Shown here in pieces: positions 57,070-64,000 of a DNA stretch of 64,000 nucleotides. The notes under the pieces were generated by a model that was not told the DNA's origin, ran no database searches, and saw nothing but the letters and a program-made list of their open reading frames with translations. Position 1 is the stretch's first letter. The number at the start of each line of letters is the position of its first letter. Source of the DNA: Paraburkholderia metrosideri (GTDB taxonomy: Bacteria > Pseudomonadota > Gammaproteobacteria > Burkholderiales > Burkholderiaceae); assembly GCF_904848625.1 (NCBI RefSeq), contig NZ_CAJHCP010000006.1, forward strand, positions 1-64,000, read 5' to 3'. Made by a program: the position numbers and the translations under genes.

Positions 57070-58365
57070 TTATTTTCCTTGCAACGGTGTGGCGAGCGTG
57101 GGATTTTGCGTCAGCGGCTGCGGCTTGACGGTCAGCGTCAGGATCACCGCGGCGATCAGCGCCACGCTCATGAATGCATACGATGCGGACGGCGAACCGG
57201 TCGCACCATTCAGATAGCCGACCACATACGAGCCGACAAACGAACCGAGCGCGCCCATGCTGTTGATCAGCGCCATGGCGCCGCCCGCGACGTTCTTCGG
57301 CAGCAACTCCGGCACGATCGCGAAGAACGGCCCGTACGGCGCATACATCGCGCCGCCGGCGATCACCAGCAACGCGTACGAGAGCCAGAAATGCGACGAG
57401 CCGAGCGCATAGGAGCCCGCGAAGGCAATCGCGCCGATCAGCAGGAACGGCCACACGAACACTTTACGGCGGTTGAGTTTATCCGATGCCCACGAAGCTG
57501 CAAGCATCGCGATGGTTGCGGCGAGATACGGCAGCGCCGACAGCCAGCCGGTTTCGACCATGCCGAGCGACGAACCGTTTTTCAGAATGGAGGGCAGCCA
57601 CAGCACGAAGCCATACACGCCGATGCTCCAGCAGAAATATTGCGCGCACAGCCGGATCACCGCGGGCGTGCGGAACGCTTCGCCATAATTGCGCACCGGC
57701 TTGATCGCCGCCTGTTCAGCGCGCAGCGTCTGCTCCAGATCGTTCTTCTGCTGCTGGGTGAGCCACGACACCTGCCGGGGCTTGTCCTTCACGATGAACC
57801 ACCAGCACACGGCCCAGATGATCGCGGGCGCCCCTTCGGCGATGAACATGTGGCGCCAGCCGAACGAATGCACCAGATAGCCGGATACCACCGACATCCA
57901 CAGCACGGTGACCGGATTACCGAGAATCAGGAAGGTGTTGGCGCGCGAGCGCTCGCTTCGGGTGAACCAGTTGCTGATGAAGATCAGCATCGCGGGCATC
58001 ACTGCGGCTTCGACGACACCGAGCAGGAAGCGGATCACCATCAACGACGGAATATTGTCGACCATGCCGGTCAACGCCGCGCAGCCGCCCCACAGGATCA
58101 GGCTCCAGAACACGAGCTTCTTGACGCTGCGGCGTTCCGCGTAGATCGCGCCGGGAATCTGAAAGAAGAAATAGCCGAGAAAGAATAGCGCGCCGATCAG
58201 CGAAGCCAGCCCTTTGCTGATGCCCAGATCCTGATTGATCCCGGCCGCCGAAGCGAAGCCGAAGTTCGCCCGATCCAGATAAGCGAGGCTATAGGTGATG
58301 AAGACGATCGGCATGATCGTCCACCAGCGGCGAACCGCGAGCGATGAAGTCGGCGAGGTTGTCAT
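57070..58365 (-). CDS. kguT: 2-ketogluconate transporter (MFS, ACS family)
   Basis: 431 aa with about 12 helices. The start SSLAVRRWWTIMPIVFITYSLAYLDRANFGFA is the anion:cation symporter signature of hexuronate/gluconate/ketogluconate carriers. AAGGAG precedes the ATG at 58365. Function inferred from operon context. Confidence 0.86.
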   Translation of the reverse strand: MTTSPTSSLAVRRWWTIMPIVFITYSLAYLDRANFGFASAAGINQDLGISKGLASLIGALFFLGYFFFQIPGAIYAERRSVKKLVFWSLILWGGCAALTGMVDNIPSLMVIRFLLGVVEAAVMPAMLIFISNWFTRSERSRANTFLILGNPVTVLWMSVVSGYLVHSFGWRHMFIAEGAPAIIWAVCWWFIVKDKPRQVSWLTQQQKNDLEQTLRAEQAAIKPVRNYGEAFRTPAVIRLCAQYFCWSIGVYGFVLWLPSILKNGSSLGMVETGWLSALPYLAATIAMLAASWASDKLNRRKVFVWPFLLIGAIAFAGSYALGSSHFWLSYALLVIAGGAMYAPYGPFFAIVPELLPKNVAGGAMALINSMGALGSFVGSYVVGYLNGATGSPSASYAFMSVALIAAVILTLTVKPQPLTQNPTLATPLQGK

Positions 58366-58493
58366 GAGAGTCTCCTTACGGCGTCCCGGAACAGTGATGG
58401 GAAGTGATGGGCGCGTAATACGCGCTCTTGCTGTTATCGCGGTCGACGTCGATGGAAGTGGCGGGGGCACCGTCGGCTTCCGGTTGCAGCGAG

Positions 58494-59486
58494 TCACGCG
58501 GGTACGTTCATCCCGGCAGGCGGCACGTCGGCCAGTTCGAGCGCGTCCAGCTCGGCACGGCCTGGCAACCCTTCCGAATCGCCGATCACCTGGATCGCCA
58601 GCGCGCCGATCCGGTTGCCGCGCGCGACGGCTTGCGGCAGCGTCCTGCCTTCGAGCAACGCGCTGACCACGCCGACCGCGAATCCGTCACCTGCGCCGAC
58701 CGTATCGACGACATTGGCGACCGGTTGGCCGGCGATCATCGCGGCGTCGTCGGCGGTGCGGTAGTACGCGCCCTGCGCGCCAAGCTTGATGATGACGCCG
58801 CGCGCGCCTCGATCCAGGTAGAAGCCTGCAATATCTTCAGGTTGCGTATAGCCGGTCAGGATCTCGCCCTCGCCGATGCCGGGCAATACCCAGTCGGCCA
58901 GCGCGGCCAGCGAGTTCAACCCTTCGACCATCGCGGCACGCGACGGCCAGAGCGTCGGGCGAAGGTTTGGATCGAAGGAAATCGTCTTGCCGGCGGCACG
59001 CATTTCGCGGGCGAGGTGGAACGCGAGTTCGCGCGAGCTTGCCGAGATGGCGGGAGCGACACCGGTCAGATGCAGATGACGCGCGGACAGCACGTAATCC
59101 GCCGCGTAGTCGTCCAGCGACAGATGGCTCGCCGCCGAGCCCTTGCGAAAGTATTCGATTGCAGGATCGCTGCCGTCGTCATTTTTCGATTTCAACTGGA
59201 AGCCGGTCGGAAAGCGATCGTCGGTGCTCACGCAACGCTGGTCGATGCCCTCTTTCGTCAACGTGTCGCGCACATACTGGCCGAACGAATCGTTGCCGAC
59301 GCGGCTCATCCACCCGACCTTGAAGCCGAGCCGCGACAGGCCGATCGCGACGTTCAGATCGGCGCCTGCCACGCGCTTCGTGAATTGCCCGACACCGGCA
59401 AGCGGGCCCGTCTCGGCGGCCACGAACATGGCCATGGCTTCGCCATAGGTGATGACGTCGAGTGCTGCGTGTCTGGTGAGACTCAT
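58494..59486 (-). CDS. kguK: 2-ketogluconokinase (PfkB family)
   Basis: 330 aa. DVITYGEAMAMFVA at the start, AGADLNVAIGLSRLG and the C-terminal DTVGAGDGFAVGV with catalytic Asp: PfkB family, KdgK/KguK subgroup. Phosphorylates 2-ketogluconate. Kinase choice over KDG kinase rests on the neighbours kguE, kguT and kguD. Confidence 0.85.
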   Translation of the reverse strand: MSLTRHAALDVITYGEAMAMFVAAETGPLAGVGQFTKRVAGADLNVAIGLSRLGFKVGWMSRVGNDSFGQYVRDTLTKEGIDQRCVSTDDRFPTGFQLKSKNDDGSDPAIEYFRKGSAASHLSLDDYAADYVLSARHLHLTGVAPAISASSRELAFHLAREMRAAGKTISFDPNLRPTLWPSRAAMVEGLNSLAALADWVLPGIGEGEILTGYTQPEDIAGFYLDRGARGVIIKLGAQGAYYRTADDAAMIAGQPVANVVDTVGAGDGFAVGVVSALLEGRTLPQAVARGNRIGALAIQVIGDSEGLPGRAELDALELADVPPAGMNVPA

Positions 59487-59647
59487 GCTGTGCTCCTGCG
59501 TGTTGCTATTCGCTACGGAATGCTGGGGGTGGCTTTTCGTTGCGTGTCCGGGGTGCGTTTGTCGCTTCTTTGCGGTGTGTGTTGTGGTTGGCTACCGCGC
59601 TCTCAGGTTCTGCACTCAACCCACGCTACCCACACTGTCCATGCCAC

Positions 59648-60430
59648 CTATGCGTGGCCCAGCCACTCGACGTAACGCGCCGCGTCCACGTCGATCCGGC
59701 TCGCGTCGAACGGAAACTCGATGCCGCGCGGCACGTTGCGCGGCAACCTGTCGAGCACGGCCGCGAAGTGCGCGTCGTCCGCAGCCGGGGCGGCGGGAAA
59801 ACGCCGTGCGCCTTCGCCAACCGTTGTCTTGCAATGGACATAGTCGACGTGCGCCGCCAGCAAGTCGGCCGCGCCGAGCGGCTCGACATCGCGCCATGCC
59901 CAGTTGCCGATATCGAAGGTCATGCCGAGCACGTCGGCGAAACCTTCGCGTGACAGCGCGTCGAACAGGCCGGTGAATTGCGCCAGCGAGCCGCCTTCCT
60001 CCAACTGCCCGTTTTCCACGACGAGCCGCAGGTTCGTGCGCTGCAGCCGCTGCATCTGATCAGCAATCGCCGCGCCGTGCGCGTCGCGCACGAAGCCACC
60101 GAGTTGCAGCTTGACGAAACGCGCGCCGAGCGCCGCCGCTTCTTCAAGCGCGAGTTGCAGCGCGGCCGCGTCGAGTTGCCCAGCGGACGTGTACAGCGAA
60201 GCGGGCGTCGAGAACACCGACCACAAACCCAGTTCGGCGATCGATCCCCCGAGCGCGCGCAAACGCTGCGGCTCGGTATCGGCTGCGTCGGCGAAAAGCT
60301 CGCGGCGCACTTCAAAACCCGCCGCGCCGGCACGCCGGCTCGCCTGCGCCCACTTCAGATGGCCGCCCGAGCGCACCGCATCCATCCCGAACGCGCTGGC
60401 GACGATCACCACGTCTACTGCATCAGCCAT
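59648..60430 (-). CDS. kguE: KguE-like sugar isomerase/epimerase-fold protein
   Basis: 260 aa TIM-barrel of the AP-endonuclease-2/xylose-isomerase-like fold. LVVENGQLE near 160 (metal Glu) and FDIGNWAW near 195 (metal Asp) fit. First gene of the kgu operon in Pseudomonas as here; its exact step is not well defined. Start 60430 with GGTGG upstream; operator palindrome 36 bases upstream of the ATG. Confidence 0.82.
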   Translation of the reverse strand: MADAVDVVIVASAFGMDAVRSGGHLKWAQASRRAGAAGFEVRRELFADAADTEPQRLRALGGSIAELGLWSVFSTPASLYTSAGQLDAAALQLALEEAAALGARFVKLQLGGFVRDAHGAAIADQMQRLQRTNLRLVVENGQLEEGGSLAQFTGLFDALSREGFADVLGMTFDIGNWAWRDVEPLGAADLLAAHVDYVHCKTTVGEGARRFPAAPAADDAHFAAVLDRLPRNVPRGIEFPFDASRIDVDAARYVEWLGHA

Positions 60431-60465
60431 GTCGATAATCCACCTGATTCTGTGTCGCCGGTCGG

Positions 60466-60483
60466 TTTGGAACCGGTTCCAAA
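60466..60483. promoter_or_regulatory. PtxS-type operator upstream of kguE
   Basis: TTTGGAACCGGTTCCAAA is an 18-bp perfect palindrome, close to the Pseudomonas PtxS site core (AACCGGTT). It sits between the upstream terminator and kguE. Confidence 0.8.
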
Positions 60484-60492
60484 TGAAAATCG

Positions 60493-60513
60493 AAAAAAAG
60501 CGCCGAAGCGCTT
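60493..60513 (-). terminator. Intrinsic terminator with UUCG tetraloop
   Basis: On the minus strand AAGCGC-TTCG-GCGCTT then five further T. About 80 bases after the stop of the LysR gene at 60596; ends that transcript just before the kgu promoter. Confidence 0.85.
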
Positions 60514-60595
60514 GCACTGCCCAGATAGTGGCCAGGGACGGCGTCATGCACCATAGTGGAAATCCCCAGGCGCACCGGCACACGGCTGCGCACGT

Positions 60596-61495
60596 CTAGC
60601 CGCCGTCCGCCAGACATAGCGCCAGAAACTGTTCCACGACGCGCGCCGGGGTGCTCGCGTGCGGCACCAGGATGGATAACCGCCGTGTCAGCGGCTCGGG
60701 ACTCAGCGAGAAGAGACTCAACGCGCCGTTCTCGTGCCGCATCGACATTGCCGATACAAAGCCGATGCCCATTCCCGCCCGCACCGCCTCCTTGACGCCT
60801 TCGACACCGGCAATTTCGAGCGCGACGCGCATCGGGACGCCCGCCCGTGCGAACGCGCGCTCGACGATCTGCCGCACGCCCGACCCCGCCTCGCGCACGA
60901 CCAGCGGATACGCGCCGAAAGCGGCCAGTTCGACGCGGCCCGTGCCATCAGCAGACGCCCCTTCTGCCAGCGGATGCGAACGCGGCATGATCGCGACGAT
61001 CTCGTCCTCGCGCCACGCATGCACAGCGGTATCCGGCGGCAGATCGGCGCCGGCTGGCCCTTCGATCATCGCGATATCGACCGAGCCGAGCGCACCGACG
61101 ATCTCGGCGGTATTGCCGTCGGCGGTATGCACGCTCACCTCCGGATGCCGCCGATGGAAGTCCGCGATCAGATACGGCAGCAGGTAGCTCGCCGGCGTCG
61201 TACTCGCGCCGATCCGCAGCGTGCCTTGCTCCAGTCCGCGCAACGCGTCGCGATAGGCATGCGCCTGCCGCCAGGTGTCGCGCAACCGCGTGGCATAGCC
61301 CGCAAGCTGTTCGCCGGCGGGCGTGAGGCGGATGCCCCGGCCATCGCGCAGATAAAGCGGCTCGCCGAATTCGTCCTGCAACTGCCGCAGTTGCCCGGAC
61401 ACCGCCGGTTGCGACAGGTGCAGCGCCAGCGCCGCGCGGCTGATATTGAGATGCTCAGCGACAGAGGCGAAAGTTATAAGCTGGTCTGCGGTCAT
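60596..61495 (-). CDS. LysR-family regulator, YeiE-like
   Basis: 299 aa. HTH with HLNISRAALALHLSQPAVSGQLRQLQDEFG, then a CysB/CbbR-type effector domain (AGMGIGFVSAM). Divergent from yeiH, the same arrangement as yeiE-yeiH in E. coli, which supports regulation of the exporter. ATG 61495 is used; a GTG-like extension adds three residues. Confidence 0.85.
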   Translation of the reverse strand: MTADQLITFASVAEHLNISRAALALHLSQPAVSGQLRQLQDEFGEPLYLRDGRGIRLTPAGEQLAGYATRLRDTWRQAHAYRDALRGLEQGTLRIGASTTPASYLLPYLIADFHRRHPEVSVHTADGNTAEIVGALGSVDIAMIEGPAGADLPPDTAVHAWREDEIVAIMPRSHPLAEGASADGTGRVELAAFGAYPLVVREAGSGVRQIVERAFARAGVPMRVALEIAGVEGVKEAVRAGMGIGFVSAMSMRHENGALSLFSLSPEPLTRRLSILVPHASTPARVVEQFLALCLADGG

Positions 61496-61505
61496 GGTGC
61501 ACAAA

Positions 61506-61573
61506 GTATCAGATTGGCCGATACTTCACATCCTAAATCATGATTTTTCATATCGATATATCTAAATTAGGAT
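61506..61573. promoter_or_regulatory. Nested palindromes between LysR and yeiH
   Basis: AT-rich 118-base spacer (61496-61612) with four symmetric elements: GTATC/GATAC (61506-61524), AAATCATGATTT (61535-61546), ATATCGATAT (61550-61559) and ATCCTAA/TTAGGAT (61530-61536 / 61567-61573). Spacing fits LysR-type sites for a divergent promoter pair. Confidence 0.6.
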
Positions 61574-61612
61574 TAGGCCATCGAATTCAGCCAGGTATTA
61601 AAGGACTGCGCC

Positions 61613-62704
61613 ATGTCTACTGCTCCCCTCACCGCTGCGCCATCCGACGGGTCGTTCACCCGCGGACAGGTCAACGGCGTCCTGTTCGTTGCGCTGTTCG
61701 CCGCCGCCGTGACCCGCATCGCGGCCATTCCGGCGATTGCCGGGCTGGGCCTGAGCCCGCTGATCGTCGGCATCGTGGCCGGTGCGATTTACGGCAACGT
61801 GTTGCGCGACGGCATGCCTGCGAGTTGGGCGGCGGGCGTCAATTTTTCGGCGCGCAAGCTGTTACGCATCGCCGTTGCGTTCTTCGGACTGCGGGTCAGC
61901 TTGCAGGAAATCGCTCAGGTAGGTTTGCCGGGTCTCGCGGAATCGGTGCTGATCGTGGTCAGCACGCTGGTCATCGGCACCTGGGCCGGCATGAAAATCA
62001 TGAAGCTCGATCGCGACACCGCGTTGCTGACCGCAGCGGGCAGCGCGATCTGCGGCGCCGCCGCAGTGCTCGCGTTCGAATCGACGTTGCAGTCCAAACC
62101 GCACAAGAGCGCGATGGCGGTAGGCAGCGTGGTGCTGTTCGGCACGTTGTCGATGTTCCTCTACCCGGTTCTGTTCAACGCGGGCTGGCTGCATCTCGAC
62201 ACGGTCGGCGCGGGGCTGTTCTTCGGCGGCACGATCCACGAAGTGGCCCAGGTGGTCGGTGCGGCCAGCAATGTGAGCCCGGAGGCGACCCACATCGCCA
62301 CCATCGTCAAGATGACTCGCGTGATGTTGCTGGTGCCGGTGCTGCTGGTGGTCGGCGTGTGGGTGAACCGCTCGGCTCGTCGGGAAGCGGCTGCCAATCC
62401 GGCGTCGCCAGGTTCGCAGAGCAACGCACCGCGCAAGCTGGCCATTCCGTGGTTCGCGCTCGGCTTTCTCGGCTTCGTCGTGATCAACTCGCTGCATGTG
62501 TTGCCGGAAACCGCGACCAGCACGCTGAATACGCTCGACACCTTCGCGTTGACCATGGCCATGACCGCGCTCGGCATCGAAACCCGCATTTCGCAGATCC
62601 GTCAGGCCGGCCCGCGCGCACTGACCACCGGGCTGATCCTGTATGTATGGCTGGTTGCCGGTGGCCTGGGGATTACATGGGCTGTCCAGCATCTGTTCGG
62701 TTAA
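61613..62704 (+). CDS. yeiH: YeiH family (UPF0324) putative sulfate exporter
   Basis: 363 aa with about ten membrane helices. Conserved GLSPLIVGIVAGAIYGN near 45, AICGAAAVLAFE near 145 and GGTIHEVAQVVGAA near 205. Members export sulfate/sulfite-type anions; direct proof is limited. Divergent LysR gene likely regulates it. Confidence 0.87.
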   Translation: MSTAPLTAAPSDGSFTRGQVNGVLFVALFAAAVTRIAAIPAIAGLGLSPLIVGIVAGAIYGNVLRDGMPASWAAGVNFSARKLLRIAVAFFGLRVSLQEIAQVGLPGLAESVLIVVSTLVIGTWAGMKIMKLDRDTALLTAAGSAICGAAAVLAFESTLQSKPHKSAMAVGSVVLFGTLSMFLYPVLFNAGWLHLDTVGAGLFFGGTIHEVAQVVGAASNVSPEATHIATIVKMTRVMLLVPVLLVVGVWVNRSARREAAANPASPGSQSNAPRKLAIPWFALGFLGFVVINSLHVLPETATSTLNTLDTFALTMAMTALGIETRISQIRQAGPRALTTGLILYVWLVAGGLGITWAVQHLFG

Positions 62705-62734
62705 ACCCTTCGCGCAGTTTGCGCCTGCCAACCC

Positions 62735-62756
62735 ACCCCGCCGCGTGCGGGGTTTT
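62735..62756 (+). terminator. Intrinsic terminator of yeiH
   Basis: ACCCCGC-cgcgt-GCGGGGT then TTT, 31 bases after the yeiH stop. Confidence 0.8.
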
Positions 62757-62914
62757 GCGCGTTCCGGCACACGTCGCTCAGGCTCCGCTTCAACATCGAA
62801 AGCCCCATCGGGGCCGCTCGCGCGGCATACTGGTTGCTGGCATCACCTTCTCCTGCAACCCGCTCATGCACGTGCGATGCGTACTGAATGAGCGACCGGA
62901 ATGAGGATCGATCG

Positions 62915-63652
62915 ATGAGCCTGGAACTTTACTACTGGGATGGCCTGCAAGGCCGAGGCGAATTCGTGCGGCTGGCGCTGGAGGAAGCGGGCGCCGACTA
63001 CGTGGAAGTCGCACGCGGCAAGGAGTCGAAAGGCCTGGGCACCGGCGCGATGCTGTCGGTGATGAAAGACCGCGACGAGCCGTATCCGCCCTATGCGCCG
63101 CCGTTTCTGAAAGACGGCGATCTGCTGATCTCGCAGACCGCCAACATCCTGTTCTACCTTGGGCCGAAGCTGAATCTCGCGCCGCAGGTGGAAAGCCTGC
63201 GTTATGTGGCTAACGGCCTGCAACTGACCATCGCCGACGTCGTCACCGAGGCGCACGACACGCATCATCCGCTGGCGAGCGGCCTCTACTACGAAGATCA
63301 GAAAGACGCGGCGAAAGTGCGTGCGCACGACTTCATCGACAACCGGATTCCGAAGTTCATGTCGTATTTCGAGCGGGTGCTGAAACAGAATCCGGCCGGT
63401 GACACCTTCCTGGTCGGCGACGCGCTCACCTATGTCGACCTGTCGATGTTCCAGTTGATCGACGGCCTGCTGTACGCCTTTCCGCGGGCGCTCAAGCGCT
63501 TCGGCGAACACTACCCGCGGCTCGCCGCGTTGCACGACAGCGTGATCGCTCGGCCGAAGATCGCCGCCTATCTGCAATCGGCGCGGCGCATCGAACATAA
63601 CGAGTCGTGCATCTTCCGGCATTACCCGGAACTCGATAAGGCGGCGAGTTGA
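62915..63652 (+). CDS. Glutathione S-transferase family protein
   Basis: 245 aa. Thioredoxin-like N-terminal domain (LELYYWDGLQGRGEFVRLALEEAG, and LLISQTANILFYLG with the Ser that contacts glutathione) and a helical C-terminal domain. Tyrosines at residues 5-6 and Arg near 13 resemble the mu/sigma-like active site. The start at 62915 has GAGGAT upstream; an ATG at 62888 lacks one. Confidence 0.85.
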   Translation: MSLELYYWDGLQGRGEFVRLALEEAGADYVEVARGKESKGLGTGAMLSVMKDRDEPYPPYAPPFLKDGDLLISQTANILFYLGPKLNLAPQVESLRYVANGLQLTIADVVTEAHDTHHPLASGLYYEDQKDAAKVRAHDFIDNRIPKFMSYFERVLKQNPAGDTFLVGDALTYVDLSMFQLIDGLLYAFPRALKRFGEHYPRLAALHDSVIARPKIAAYLQSARRIEHNESCIFRHYPELDKAAS

Positions 63653-63695
63653 TTCGCGCCGCGCCAATCCCAACCCCTCACCCCGTACGACCCAC

Positions 63696-64000
63696 GTGCT
63701 TTCATTCCTGCTGAAGCTGCGCACCCGCGCCCAACATCTTTTCCGTCTGTCCGACGCCCACACGATGCTGGTCTGGTCGGTGGTCGTCGGCGTCGCGGGA
63801 GCCTTGGCGACGATTGCGTTTCGCAAGGCCATCGCGCTGCTGCAATGGGCGGTGGCCGGCAAATCCGGCAGCTTCGTCGAGATGGCGCGCGACATGCCGT
63901 GGACCGAGCGTATCTGGCTGCCCGCAGCGGGCGGCCTGGTCGCCGGCCTGATCCTGCTGATCGCGCAGCGTTACGCGGACAAATGTCATCACGTCGATTA
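63696..64000 (+). CDS. ClC-family chloride channel/antiporter, N-terminal fragment
   Basis: The first 101 codons, running off the right edge. A basic N-terminus is followed by a long hydrophobic helix (VWSVVVGVAGALATIAFRKAIALLQW), then WTERIWLPAAGGLVAGLILLIAQR, the helix-B/C pattern of ClC proteins. GTG start at 63696 is tentative (no strong Shine-Dalgarno). Confidence 0.72.
   Translation, partial: MLSFLLKLRTRAQHLFRLSDAHTMLVWSVVVGVAGALATIAFRKAIALLQWAVAGKSGSFVEMARDMPWTERIWLPAAGGLVAGLILLIAQRYADKCHHVD

Overview
The window is GC-rich, densely coded chromosomal DNA. Gene content and protein sequences point to Burkholderia sensu lato, most likely a Paraburkholderia: an mprF-acvB pair, DHA2 drug exporters, many LysR regulators, ribose and 2-ketogluconate operons, and a prkA-yeaH-spoVR operon. 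No rRNA, tRNA, CRISPR array, prophage or insertion sequence was seen. All assignments come from reading the sequence; no search was run.

Layout. 1-4.5 kb: start of ilvA behind an isoleucine-rich leader peptide and intrinsic terminator (a complete attenuator), then mprF and acvB. 4.9-5.6 kb: two very small genes. 5.8-14.9 kb: MFS exporter, DUF421 protein, a three-gene operon (acyl-CoA dehydrogenase-like, NodS-like methyltransferase, glycosyltransferase), a PAS-PAS hybrid kinase, a glycine-zipper protein, ferredoxin-NADP reductase and an AhpD-like protein. 15-19.8 kb: LysR/MFS and SDR/LysR divergent pairs. 19.9-25.3 kb: a five-gene operon with an NMT1-type ABC importer, a Rieske oxygenase and an 8-oxoguanine-deaminase-like amidohydrolase, apparently for an imported N-heterocycle, preceded by a run of perfect hairpins. 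25.9-29.2 kb: small disordered protein, glycosyltransferase, MFS symporter. 29.5-34.7 kb: prkA-yeaH-spoVR. 35.6-38.7 kb: hydratase-family protein and a chemoreceptor. 39-46 kb: rbsB-rbsA-rbsC-rbsR-rbsK with a LacI-type operator overlapping the likely transcription start, and between rbsR and rbsK a 13-bp tandem array built of three homogeneous blocks of eight units. 46-54.9 kb: corA, a lipoprotein, a cydX without cydAB overlapping a P-loop kinase, a lysine/saccharopine dehydrogenase-like enzyme with an Lrp regulator, a LysR gene, a Spy-like protein, and small conserved proteins. 54.9-60.5 kb: complete 2-ketogluconate operon kguE-kguK-kguT-kguD plus a ptxS-like repressor and an 18-bp operator. 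60.6-64 kb: divergent LysR (yeiE-like)/yeiH, a glutathione S-transferase and the start of a ClC channel.

How genes work together. The rbs operon imports and phosphorylates ribose under its own repressor. The kgu operon imports, phosphorylates and reduces 2-ketogluconate toward 6-phosphogluconate. MprF makes and flips lysyl-phosphatidylglycerol, and AcvB probably hydrolyses it. The Rieske/deaminase operon couples import to oxidation and deamination of an unknown substrate. The strongest points for follow-up are the ilvA attenuator, the 8+8+8 tandem array, the Rieske/8-oxoguanine-deaminase operon with its structured leader, and the orphan cydX-kinase pair.
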